Shown piece by piece: positions 56,433-64,000 of a stretch of DNA of 64,000 nt. This stretch comes from Micromonospora sp. NBC_00389 (GTDB lineage Bacteria > Actinomycetota > Actinomycetes > Mycobacteriales > Micromonosporaceae). Numbering within the stretch: position 1 is the first letter of the stretch; each line of letters begins with the position of its first letter. The DNA lies in NCBI RefSeq assembly GCF_036059255.1, contig NZ_CP107947.1:5828001-5892000 (forward strand), read 5' to 3'. The notes under the pieces were generated by a model, which did no database searches, was not told where the DNA came from, and saw nothing but the letters and a program-made list of their open reading frames with translations. The translations under genes and the position numbers were made by a program.

Positions 56433-58076
56433 TCAGCGCCGGTGGGTCGCTCCGCCCTGCGCGGCGTCGACGTGCACCTGGTCGAAGGCGGGAGCGCCGT
56501 CGACCGCGTCGGCGGCGACGGCCGCCGACGTGGCGGCGTCCGGCAGGTCGAGGCTGGTCCGCAGGGTGACCGGCTTGAGCAGGAGCGCGGCGATGACGCC
56601 GACGACCCCGATGGCGGCGGAGATGAGGAAGATGTGTCCGGTGGCATCGCCGTACGCGGCCCGGACGATTTCCTGGATCTGCTCGGGCAGCGCGGTGATG
56701 TTGAGGTTGCTGCTGCCACTCCCGCTGCCGGAGGCGGGGATCCCGGCGGCGGCGAGGTCGTGGGTGATCTGGTCGCTGACCCGGCGGGCGAGGACGGCGC
56801 CGAGCACGGAGACGCCGATGGTGCCCCCGAGCGACCGGAAGAACGCGACGCTGGAACTGGCCGCGCCGATGTCCTTGAGCGTGACCGTGTTCTGTACGGC
56901 AAGAACGAGGTTCTGCATGGTCATGCCGACGCCGATGCCGACGATGAACATGGCGGCACCGACCAGGACGAGCGACGTCTCGTGGTCGATGGTGCCGAGC
57001 AGTGCGAACCCGGCGACGAGGAGGATCGAACCGGCGACGATGTACGGCTTGATCTTCCCGCTCTTGCTGATCAGCCGGCCGGCGACGATCGAGGAGCCGA
57101 GCACCCCGGCCATCATCGGGATGGTGAGCAGGCCTGCCTCCGTCGGGCTGTAGCCGCGCCCGATCTGGAAGTACTGGCCGAGGAAGACAGCACCGCCGAA
57201 CATGGCCATGCCGACCGCGAGGCTGCCGAGAATGGCCAGCGCGGTGGTGTGCTGGCGCACAATGCCGAGCGGGATGACCGGCTCGGCCGCACGCGACTCG
57301 ACCCAGACCGCCAGGGCAAGCAGGACGAGCGTGCCGCCCACCATGGCCGCGGTCTGCCAGGAGGCCCAGGCGAACGAGCTGTCGACGAAGGAGATCCAGA
57401 TCAGCAGCAGGCTGACGCCGGCGGCGATCAGGCTGGCGCCCAGGTAGTCGATCTTGACGTTCTCGCGCCGTACGGTCGGCAGGTGCAGGGTGGCCTGGAG
57501 CAGGATCAGCGCGATGGCGGCTACCGGCACACCGACGAAGAAGCACCAGCGCCAGCCGAGCCAGGACGTGTCGACGATGAGACCGCCGAGCAGCGGGCCG
57601 CCGACCGTCGCGACCGCCATGACGCCACCGAGGTAGCCGTTGTAGCGGCCCCGCTCGCGCGGCGGGATCATGGCCGCGATCGCCACCTGGACGAGGGCCT
57701 GCAGGCCGCCGACCCCGATGCCCTGGAACGCGCGGGCGGCGATGAGCTGGCCGGCGCTCTGCGAGAAGCCGGCAATGACCGAGCCCAGCAGGAAGACCAC
57801 GATGGCGACCTGGATGAGGACCTTCTTGTTGAACAGGTCGGCCAGCTTGCCCCAGATCGGGGTGGTCGCGGTCGCGGTGAGCAGGGTCGCGGTGACCACC
57901 CAGGTGTACTGGTTCTGCGAGCCGTTCAGTGATCCGATGATCTTCGGTAGCGCGGTCGAGACGACCGTGCCGCTCAGCATCGCGACGAACAGCACCAGCA
58001 GCAGACCACTGAGCGCCTCTAGCGTCCGCCGATGGGTCATCGGCTCAGCGCCGGCCGTGATGGTGGGTGCGCTCAT
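56433..58076 (-). CDS. MFS multidrug exporter, DHA2 (EmrB/QacA) family
   Basis: The 547-residue protein has 14 transmembrane helices. DHA2 motifs include LSGTVVSTALPKIIGSL and the antiporter run LGGVMAVATVGGPLLGG, with GIGMTMQNLVLAVQN also visible. The loop with LAAAGIPASGSGS is variable. It should export a drug or metabolite with protons. The gene begins inside the marR stop codon (ATGA), so marR controls it in a single transcript. Confidence 0.93.
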   Translation of the reverse strand: MSAPTITAGAEPMTHRRTLEALSGLLLVLFVAMLSGTVVSTALPKIIGSLNGSQNQYTWVVTATLLTATATTPIWGKLADLFNKKVLIQVAIVVFLLGSVIAGFSQSAGQLIAARAFQGIGVGGLQALVQVAIAAMIPPRERGRYNGYLGGVMAVATVGGPLLGGLIVDTSWLGWRWCFFVGVPVAAIALILLQATLHLPTVRRENVKIDYLGASLIAAGVSLLLIWISFVDSSFAWASWQTAAMVGGTLVLLALAVWVESRAAEPVIPLGIVRQHTTALAILGSLAVGMAMFGGAVFLGQYFQIGRGYSPTEAGLLTIPMMAGVLGSSIVAGRLISKSGKIKPYIVAGSILLVAGFALLGTIDHETSLVLVGAAMFIVGIGVGMTMQNLVLAVQNTVTLKDIGAASSSVAFFRSLGGTIGVSVLGAVLARRVSDQITHDLAAAGIPASGSGSGSSNLNITALPEQIQEIVRAAYGDATGHIFLISAAIGVVGVIAALLLKPVTLRTSLDLPDAATSAAVAADAVDGAPAFDQVHVDAAQGGATHRR

Positions 58077-58552
58077 CGCGCGGCCTCCAGGTTGTCGTGG
58101 TTTCCGAGGGCGACCTCAATGTCGCCGGTGAACCGGCCGAGGGCGGCGCTCAGTGCGGCCAGCTCGTCGGGAGTCCAGTCGGCGAGCGCTCGTTCGAGCA
58201 CCTCGCCGTACCAGCCGTGGGTGTCGGCCAGGGCAGCCTGACCAGCCGGGGTGACCGCCAGGAAGGTCGCCCGCTTGTCGGTGGGGTCGGGCCGCCGCTC
58301 GACCAGGCCGTGCGCGACGAGCGCCGCGACGGAGCGGCTGACGGTCGACGGGTCGAGCCGAGTGCGGTGGGCCAGTTCGCGGGCGTGGCAGCCGCTGGAG
58401 AGCTGATCGATCTGCACGAGCATGCCGAGCAGGCCCGGCGGAATCGCCGGCCGCTCGTCGGCCCGGCGTTGCTTCAGCAGCCGAACGGTTTTGATCAGGT
58501 CGTACAGGCGAAGGCCGAGTTCACGAGCGCCGCTGTCCACGTCTGCTCCCAC
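58073..58552 (-). CDS. MarR-family repressor of the MFS operon
   Basis: The protein has about 159 residues. The winged HTH is in LAHRTRLDPSTVSRSVAALVAHGLVERRPDPTDKRATFLAVT (read in part), with dimer helices at both ends. GTG 58552 is preferred; GTG 58540 is the alternative. It is followed by the exporter gene with a 4-bp overlap. A perfect palindrome upstream is the likely binding site. Confidence 0.9.
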   Translation of the reverse strand: MGADVDSGARELGLRLYDLIKTVRLLKQRRADERPAIPPGLLGMLVQIDQLSSGCHARELAHRTRLDPSTVSRSVAALVAHGLVERRPDPTDKRATFLAVTPAGQAALADTHGWYGEVLERALADWTPDELAALSAALGRFTGDIEVALGNHDNLEAAR

Positions 58553-58588
58553 ACGCGAGTTGGTTGCCGCAAGCAAGCATCTACCGAT

Positions 58589-58605
58589 CTTGCCCACTAG
58601 GCAAG
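58589..58605. promoter_or_regulatory. MarR operator palindrome
   Basis: CTTGCC and GGCAAG form a perfect 6-bp inverted repeat around 5 nt (17 bp in all). It lies between the divergent marR and tetR genes, the expected place and size of a MarR site. Confidence 0.65.
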
Positions 58606-58636
58606 TTTGCACATTGAGAAGTCCGTCACCCCCACG

Positions 58637-58642
58637 TACTCT
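58637..58642 (+). promoter_or_regulatory. Leaderless -10 box for tetR
   Basis: TACTCT, 7 nt before ATG 58650. Confidence 0.5.
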
Positions 58643-58649
58643 CGGAGCG

Positions 58650-59270
58650 ATGGACGAGACCACCGGGCTGCGGGAGCGCAAGAAGGCGGCGACCCGCCTC
58701 GCCCTGCACGAGGCGGCCCTCCGCCTCGCCGCCGAACAGGGAATCGACGCGGTGACCGTCGAGGCGATCGCCGACGCCGCCAACGTCTCCCGGCGGACCT
58801 TCTCCAACTACTTCTCAGGCAAGGAACAGGCGCTCTTTCACGGCGACACCATGCGCCTGCACCGGCTGTTGCAGCTGATCCGCGAACAGCCCGTCGACGA
58901 GCCGCCGTGGACCGTGCTGAGCCGGGCAGCCGAGCGCCTCACCGAGGAGGTTTTCGGAGGGTCTGAGCCTTCCTGGCTGACCCAACGCCGGAAGCTACGC
59001 GGGCACCCCGGCCTGGCCCCACACCAGGTCGCGGCGTACGCCGCGATCGAGCGCGAGCTGGCCGCAGAACTCGCCCACCGGCTCACCGGCGCCGACGTTG
59101 CACTGCGCTCCCGCCTCCTGGCCGCGACCTTCCTGGCCATCCTGCGGGTCGCCGTCCAGCACTGGATCGAGCACCCGGGCGACCCGCTGCGGGAGACCGT
59201 CCGGACCGCGCTCGTCGCAGCCGCTCCCGCGGCGACCCCCGGAGGCCACCGGACCAGCACCGGCACCTAG
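58650..59270 (+). CDS. TetR-family transcriptional regulator
   Basis: The 206-residue protein has the N-terminal HTH (ALRLAAEQGIDAVTVEAIADAANVSRRTFSNYFSGKEQAL, read in part). A helical ligand domain follows, ending with AILRVAVQHWIEHPGDPLRETVRTAL. It is divergent from marR-MFS and upstream of a second MFS gene, so it may control either. The start is fixed by the leaderless -10. Confidence 0.92.
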   Translation: MDETTGLRERKKAATRLALHEAALRLAAEQGIDAVTVEAIADAANVSRRTFSNYFSGKEQALFHGDTMRLHRLLQLIREQPVDEPPWTVLSRAAERLTEEVFGGSEPSWLTQRRKLRGHPGLAPHQVAAYAAIERELAAELAHRLTGADVALRSRLLAATFLAILRVAVQHWIEHPGDPLRETVRTALVAAAPAATPGGHRTSTGT

Positions 59271-59518
59271 CGCCAATCTTGGCCGATTTCCCCGCGCGGA
59301 CGCCCCGTGGACCGTCTCGCCGGAGGGCTCCCGTCGCTTCGGTTCGCCCGCAGCTCCGGCTTCCGCTGAGGCGTACGGGGTGTCGGAAAACCCCGGATCA
59401 CGGGGCCTACCCGTCGGTATTCCGGCATTCGGCGCGATCGGTTAGCGGTGCACCTCAAAGGCCCGGATGCTGACATGTCGGCCGGGCACTCGGTCCGCCG
59501 AAGAGGAGCTGCGCGTAG

Positions 59519-61090
59519 ATGGCAACAACGGACAAGGCGTCGGGAGACCGGCTCGGCGCGACACTGATCATGGCATGCCTGGGGGTGTTCGTCGCATACC
59601 TGCCAGTGACGACAGTGTCGGTGAGCCTGCCAGCGATTCAACGCGGGCTGAACGCGTCGACCGCCGACCTGTCCTGGGTGTCGGACGCCTTCGTACTGCC
59701 GATGGCCGCCCTGATCCTGACCGCCGGCGTCTTCGGCGACGTTCACGGGCGCAAGAAGGTGTTCCAGGCCGGCCTGCTGTTCTGCGCGATCGGCGCGGCC
59801 GTCGCGCTGTCCGCACAGTCGATCGCGATGGTCTGGGTCGGCCAGGCGCTCGCCGGTGTGGGAGCGGCCGCTCTGCTGCCCGCCACGCTGGCGCTCATCA
59901 GCCACGCCGTGCCGGACTCGAGGAAACGCGGCAAATACATCAGCCTCTGGGCCACCTCACTGATGCTCGCCCTCGCGCTCGGCCCCCTGCTGGCCGGGGC
60001 GATCCTCGAGCACGCGTCCTGGCGCTGGATCTACCTGCCGGCCATCCCGCTCGCGCTGCTCACCGCCCTGATCGCCATTCCGCTGGTGACCGACTCGCGG
60101 GCCCCGGGAAAGCGGCACCTGGACTGGCCGGGACAGATCACCGCCGCCCTGGCCATCGTCGCCCTGGTCTTCGCCGTCATCGAGGGCGGCGCCGGCTCGT
60201 TCAGCGACCCCATCGTGCTCCTGGCCTTCGCCGTGGCCGCGCTCAGCCTCGCCGCGTTCGTCGTGATCGAGCGGCGTAGCGACTCGCCGATGCTGAGCCC
60301 CGCCCTGTTCGCCAGCCGCGGCTTCAACGCCACCGCCGTGATCGCCATGGTCAGCTTCATGGGCGTGATCGGCAGCATCTTCGTGCTCAGCCTCTACCTC
60401 GGCCTGGTCCAGCAGCTGTCGACCATGGACGCGGCGCTGCGACTGCTGACCAACACGGCAGTGCCGGTCGTCGTGGGGCCACTGATCGCCCGCCTCATGC
60501 ACCGCGTGCAGGTGCGCTGGCTGCTCAGCGCCGGCCTGTTCATCGCGGCGATTGCCCTGTACTTCCTCAGCACCGTCGACGCCGACACGTCGTTCGGGCA
60601 GCTGAGCTGGCGGCTCGCCCTGTTCGGACTGGGCCTCGGCGCGGTGCTGACCCCGATGACCGCCACCGCGGTCAGCTCCGTGCCGTTCCCGCTGGCCGGC
60701 ATGGCCGCCGCGGGCAACAACGCGTTCCGCCAGGTCGGCGGCGCGCTCGGCCCCGCCGTCCTGGGCGCCCTGCTGACCAGCAAGGCGGCCAGCGCCCTGC
60801 CGGGTCACCTCACCGACGCCGGGGTCAGCGGGGAGCACCAGCAGGCCGCCACCGCGGCGATGGACGACAGCGGCTTCCAAGCAGTCGCCGCCGTCGACTA
60901 CGGCGCTCAGCAGGACGGCGCGCTGAACGCCCTCAACAAGGCGTTCCTCGACGGCTTCCAACTGTCCCTGACCGTGTCGGCCACACTGATGGTCATCGCC
61001 GCGCTGGCCGCGATCGTCCTGCTGGGCCGCCCGCGCCCGGTGCGCGACCCGCAGCCTGCGGCCCAGCTACCAGAAACCGTCCCGGCCTGA
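59519..61090 (+). CDS. MFS exporter, DHA2 family (second copy)
   Basis: The 523-residue protein has 14 hydrophobic helices, with VFVAYLPVTTVSVSLPAIQRGLNAS at the N-terminus, LTAGVFGDVHGRKKVFQAG (A-motif) and LSLYLGLVQQ. It resembles the exporter at 56433 in family but differs in sequence. It lies 248 bp after tetR on the same strand. ATG 59519 has GAGGAG about 10 nt upstream. The downstream Lrp-type gene may regulate it. Confidence 0.92.
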   Translation: MATTDKASGDRLGATLIMACLGVFVAYLPVTTVSVSLPAIQRGLNASTADLSWVSDAFVLPMAALILTAGVFGDVHGRKKVFQAGLLFCAIGAAVALSAQSIAMVWVGQALAGVGAAALLPATLALISHAVPDSRKRGKYISLWATSLMLALALGPLLAGAILEHASWRWIYLPAIPLALLTALIAIPLVTDSRAPGKRHLDWPGQITAALAIVALVFAVIEGGAGSFSDPIVLLAFAVAALSLAAFVVIERRSDSPMLSPALFASRGFNATAVIAMVSFMGVIGSIFVLSLYLGLVQQLSTMDAALRLLTNTAVPVVVGPLIARLMHRVQVRWLLSAGLFIAAIALYFLSTVDADTSFGQLSWRLALFGLGLGAVLTPMTATAVSSVPFPLAGMAAAGNNAFRQVGGALGPAVLGALLTSKAASALPGHLTDAGVSGEHQQAATAAMDDSGFQAVAAVDYGAQQDGALNALNKAFLDGFQLSLTVSATLMVIAALAAIVLLGRPRPVRDPQPAAQLPETVPA

Positions 61091-61106
61091 CCTCCCAACC
61101 CAAAGA

Positions 61107-61144
61107 CGGCGGCGTCACCGGCTCTTACGCTGGTGACGCCGCCG
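61107..61144. promoter_or_regulatory. 13-bp inverted repeat around a -10 box
   Basis: CGGCGGCGTCACC and its complement flank a 12-nt loop. The loop contains most of a TACGCT -10 box for the Lrp-type gene. It could be an autoregulatory operator, the terminator of the MFS gene, or both. Confidence 0.55.
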
Positions 61145-61159
61145 ACGATCAGGAAGACC

Positions 61160-62140
61160 GTGACCCCTTCCCTGGACCAACTCGACCTGCAACTGCTGCA
61201 GGCCCTGCAACTCGACGGTCGCGCCCCGTTCAGCCGGATCGCGGCCGCCCTCGGTGTCTCGGACCAGACCGTCGCCCGGCGCTTCCGCCGCCTGCACACG
61301 AAGGTGGGCCTGCGTGTGCTGGGCATGGCCGACGAGAGCCGGCTCGGCCGCTCCAACTGGTTTGTCCGGCTGCAGTGCACCCCGGACATGGCCGAGCGGC
61401 TGGCCGACGCGCTCGCCCGCCGCCCGGACACGTCCTACGTCGCACTGATTTCCGGCGGCAGCGAGGTGGTCTGCGCGATGAAACCCCGCAGCCACACCGT
61501 CCGAGACGAACTTCTACTGGGTCGGTTGCCGCGCACCCAGCGGGTGATCGGATTCAGCGCGCACTGCCTGTTGCACCGCTTCTACGGCGGCCGCCTCGGC
61601 TGGCTGCAGAAGGTCAACGCCCTCACGACCGAGCAGGAGGCGGCACTTCGACCCCCACCGGTCGAGGCGGCGCCCGGCACCGTCACGATCGACGACACCG
61701 ACGAGGAACTGCTTGCCGCGCTGTTCCGGGACGGCCGGGCCGGCCTCGCCGAACTGCAGACAGCATGCGGCCAGTCCGAGGACGTGGTGCGGCGCCGCCT
61801 CGACCGGCTGCGGGACAGCGGCGTCCTCTACTTCGCGGTGCAGTACTCCCCGGAACATCTCGGCCACGAGGTGGGCGCGCTGCTGTGGCTGACCGTGGCG
61901 CCGTCTGCGCTGGCCGAGGTGGGGAACGCGCTGGCCGAGCACGCGGAGGTGGAGTTCGCCGCCGCGGCCACCGGCCGGGTGAACATCATCGCGGCCGTCC
62001 GCTGCCGGGGCACCGAGGAACTGTACGCGTACCTGAACGACAAGATCGGCGCTCTGGACGGCATCCGTACCGTTGAGACCGCGCTGATCCTGCGCCAGAT
62101 CAAGCAATTGGCACTCGCGCCGGGAGCCGTTCCGGACTGA
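61160..62140 (+). CDS. Lrp/AsnC-family regulator with two AsnC-type modules
   Basis: The protein has about 326 residues. The first HTH is LDQLDLQLLQALQLDGRAPFSRIAAALGVSDQTVARRFRRL (read in part), followed by a RAM-like region. A second module starts IDDTDEELLAALFRDGRAGLAELQTACGQSEDVVRRRLDRL, with a further RAM part (VEFAAAATGRVNIIAAVRCRGTEELYAYL). This double layout is common in actinobacteria. GTG 61160 follows AGGAAG; GTG 61133 would extend it by nine codons. Confidence 0.9.
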   Translation: MTPSLDQLDLQLLQALQLDGRAPFSRIAAALGVSDQTVARRFRRLHTKVGLRVLGMADESRLGRSNWFVRLQCTPDMAERLADALARRPDTSYVALISGGSEVVCAMKPRSHTVRDELLLGRLPRTQRVIGFSAHCLLHRFYGGRLGWLQKVNALTTEQEAALRPPPVEAAPGTVTIDDTDEELLAALFRDGRAGLAELQTACGQSEDVVRRRLDRLRDSGVLYFAVQYSPEHLGHEVGALLWLTVAPSALAEVGNALAEHAEVEFAAAATGRVNIIAAVRCRGTEELYAYLNDKIGALDGIRTVETALILRQIKQLALAPGAVPD

Positions 62141-62252
62141 AGAAACCAGCAACGGTGCCAGCGGAGGCCAGGAGGTCTCCGGGCTCGGCCTAATTCCGCC
62201 GGATGCTGATCGTGCCTTGACAAGCGGTGGGCTCCACGGTGGACGATTCACC

Positions 62253-63173
62253 GTGCGAATTCTTGTGGTCGGCGGCAGTGGTCTGATCGGCGCCCATGTC
62301 GTGGACGTGCTGCGCGAGCGAGGTCATGCGGCGACCACGGTGGCGCGTACGGCCCATCCGGGTGTCGATCACCTGATCGATGTCTCGTCCGCCTCGATCG
62401 ATGAGCTGCGAACGCTGCTCGCCGGTCATGACGGCGTCGTCTACGCCACCCGCACGGACGAGCAGCGACCGCTGCGTAAGCCGATCTATCCGGTGTTTCG
62501 CCGAGACAACGTCGAGCCGGTGGTGCGGCTGTTCACTGCCGCGCGCCTGGAAGGTCTCACCCGCGGGGTCGTCATGGGCTCCTACTACACCTACTACGAC
62601 CGGCTGCACCCGCAGTGGCGCCTCACGGGCCGCCACACGTACATCCGATGCCGAGTGGAGCAGGCCCGGGAGGGACGGGAGGCCGCCGGCCCCAATTTGC
62701 CGGTTGCCGTACTCGAGTTGCCCTTCGTCTTCGGCCGGGCCGGTGACCGACTGCCAAACTGGGCGGGCCCACTGGACCGGTGGGCGCGGTCCCGTACACC
62801 CCTGGTCGCCCCCACCGGCGGGAGCGCCGCAGCCTCGGCACGCAGCGTGGCCGAGGTCGCGGTGGACGCTCTGGAGCAGCGCCGCGGTGCGGACATCCCG
62901 GTCGCTGACGAGAATCTCACCTGGAACGACATGATCGGGCGCATCGCCGAGGCGGTCGGCCGACGCCGCCGGGTCGCTCGCCTCCCGTCCGCCGCGGCAA
63001 GGGCCGCCCTACGGCTTGGCGGCGCGCTGCAGGCACTCAGCCGCAAGGAATCGGGCGTCAACCCGACCTACCTCTCCGACCTTTTCCTCGCTGAGCTGTT
63101 CATCGAGCCGACGACCGGCCGATCGCTGGACCCGGCGCTGCGCGAAACCTTCCCCGACCACGGAGCCGCCTAG
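62253..63173 (+). CDS. NAD-dependent epimerase/dehydratase-like protein
   Basis: The 306-residue protein has the Rossmann motif MRILVVGGSGLIGAHVVDVL. VMGSYYTYYDRLHP (Ser/Tyr region) lacks the usual YxxxK, so catalysis by the classical pair is doubtful. LPVAVLELPFVFGRAGDRLP follows. GTG 62253 gives the normal start of the fold; TTG 62217 is less likely. It converges on the VOC gene across a palindrome. Confidence 0.85.
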   Translation: MRILVVGGSGLIGAHVVDVLRERGHAATTVARTAHPGVDHLIDVSSASIDELRTLLAGHDGVVYATRTDEQRPLRKPIYPVFRRDNVEPVVRLFTAARLEGLTRGVVMGSYYTYYDRLHPQWRLTGRHTYIRCRVEQAREGREAAGPNLPVAVLELPFVFGRAGDRLPNWAGPLDRWARSRTPLVAPTGGSAAASARSVAEVAVDALEQRRGADIPVADENLTWNDMIGRIAEAVGRRRRVARLPSAAARAALRLGGALQALSRKESGVNPTYLSDLFLAELFIEPTTGRSLDPALRETFPDHGAA

Positions 63174-63268
63174 CATTCGGTCGGGGCACTGATTCGTCAC
63201 ACCTCCACCGGCCGGGGTGCTCGTCCCAACTACCGTCGCGGCCCCGCACCACGCCGCCAAGATCCGCA

Positions 63269-63326
63269 CAACTTCAGGGATGTAGGGGTCTCCGCCGCCC
63301 GTGAGGCCCCTACATCCCTGAAGTTG
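63269..63326. terminator. 20-bp perfect inverted repeat between convergent genes
   Basis: Arms at 63269-63288 and 63307-63326 pair without mismatch around an 18-nt loop. The arms are less GC-rich than the neighbourhood (AACTTCAGGGATGTAGGGG). It could be a bidirectional terminator or a mobile palindromic element. Confidence 0.65.
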
Positions 63327-63368
63327 CTGCCACGGCGGATCGCGGCGGCACGCCACGGCAGGTGCCCC

Positions 63369-63809
63369 TCAGCTGAGCTGTTCGGCCAATCCGACGACGA
63401 TGCCCTCGGGGCCGCGGACGTAGCAGAGCCGATAGCTGTCCTCGTACTGCTCCAACTCCCCGACGAGTTCGGCCCCGTGGGTGCGCAGGCGGGCAATCAC
63501 GTCCTCGATGTCGTCAACGGCGAACATGATGCGACGAATGCCGAGCGTGTTCGCCGGTGCATCCTTCGGCTCTGCGCTGATCGCCTTCGGCGTGTGGAAC
63601 ATCGCCAGCTCGACTCGACCGTGACCGTCCGGGGTCCGCAGCATCGCGACGTCCTGTCGGACGCCATCGATCCCGATGACACGCTCCACCCAACGGCCCT
63701 CTATCGGCCCCTTGCCCTCCAGTTCCATGCCGAGTTCAACGAAGAACGAAATAACAGCGTCAAGGTCTTCGACAACGACGAGGACGTTGTCCATCCGCTG
63801 GATCGCCAT
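63369..63809 (-). CDS. VOC/glyoxalase-fold protein
   Basis: The 146-residue protein has the double beta-alpha-beta-beta-beta VOC layout. It opens IQRMDNVLVVVEDLDAVISFFVELGMELEG and has a second half starting IRRIMFAVDDIEDVIARLRTHGAELVG, ending GPEGIVVGLAEQL. A metal-site Glu is likely in RVELAMF and GPEGI, but the full set of ligands is not certain. ATG 63809 has AGGAG upstream. Function could be dioxygenase or resistance-related. Confidence 0.88.
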   Translation of the reverse strand: MAIQRMDNVLVVVEDLDAVISFFVELGMELEGKGPIEGRWVERVIGIDGVRQDVAMLRTPDGHGRVELAMFHTPKAISAEPKDAPANTLGIRRIMFAVDDIEDVIARLRTHGAELVGELEQYEDSYRLCYVRGPEGIVVGLAEQLS

Positions 63810-64000
63810 GCTGGATCTTCTCCTTGGTGTGGTACGGCCACCGTGACCGCATCCTCCCCTGAGACGGAGCCGCCGGGCCGTTATCGACATCCTTCGCGAC
63901 ACCTTCTTGGAGCTTCCTGACGTGGCAGGGCCCGTCACGCGCCAGTCGCACACCCGTCAGGCGTGGGTGACAGATCGACGCGGCGCGGCGTGCGGCGCCG

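Noticed and set aside
63810..64000. Possible gene at the right edge
   Set aside because: No frame shows a recognisable start or motif. The end of the window is too short to judge.

Overview
The window is a high-GC, gene-dense actinobacterial chromosome segment. It most likely comes from the family Micromonosporaceae (Micromonospora or a close relative). The evidence is a complete Pup-proteasome locus, the conserved order pafB-pafC-tatA-tatC-helY, the small-protein and WYL-regulator content, and very many genes whose start codon sits 6-8 nt after a TANNNT -10 box. I see no rRNA, tRNA, CRISPR array, insertion sequence or prophage. This looks like stable core chromosome plus ordinary accessory genes.

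Region 1 (1-11.6 kb): end of a LuxR-type regulator, a DUF6223-like membrane protein, a NarL-type two-component pair, an MHYT-domain membrane sensor with a downstream ArsR regulator, the Ski2-like helicase HelY, a HAD hydrolase, a divergent LysR/EamA exporter pair, and a lipid/diacylglycerol kinase.

Region 2 (11.7-37 kb): the protein-quality-control core. Reading leftward on the minus strand are pafB-pafC, an 81-aa coiled-coil membrane protein, tatA-tatC and helY. To the right are pafA (Pup ligase), then the dTDP-rhamnose genes rmlA-rmlC (minus) and rmlB-rmlD (plus). A plus-strand surface-polysaccharide operon follows (DUF2304 protein, two GT2 glycosyltransferases, a flippase). Next come prcA/prcB, an endonuclease-VII-like ORF, pup, dop, a 671-aa membrane protein, mpa/arc and a ferredoxin. 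PafA joins Pup to substrates, Dop deamidates the terminal Gln of Pup (and depupylates), Mpa unfolds pupylated proteins through its C-terminal GQYL tail docked on PrcA, and PrcB degrades them. PafB/PafC are the WYL-domain DNA-damage-response activator. A cation-diffusion transporter, a DUF3866 protein and an oxalate decarboxylase lie inside this region.

Region 3 (36.3-44.8 kb): trmI with a site-2 protease and a conserved unknown, a divergent RecB-like Fe-S nuclease, an orphan NarL response regulator, and a MacB/FtsX-type ABC exporter.

Region 4 (44.8-64 kb): accessory metabolism and regulation. It holds a carboxymuconolactone-decarboxylase-like protein, a HAD phosphatase, a zinc metallopeptidase lipoprotein, an ECF42-type sigma factor paired with a YCII/DGPF protein, a calcium/proton antiporter, an ArsR-SRPBCC operon, a mismatch uracil glycosylase, two methyltransferases, a CPBP protein with degenerate motifs, a PAP2 enzyme, a marR-MFS operon divergent from tetR, a second MFS exporter with a two-module Lrp regulator, an epimerase and a glyoxalase-fold protein.

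I found no convincing wholly new system. The best leads are the shortened, out-of-frame endonuclease-VII ORF overlapping prcB, the dense leaderless promoter architecture, several exact operator-like palindromes, and the uncharacterised 671-aa membrane protein between mpa and dop.
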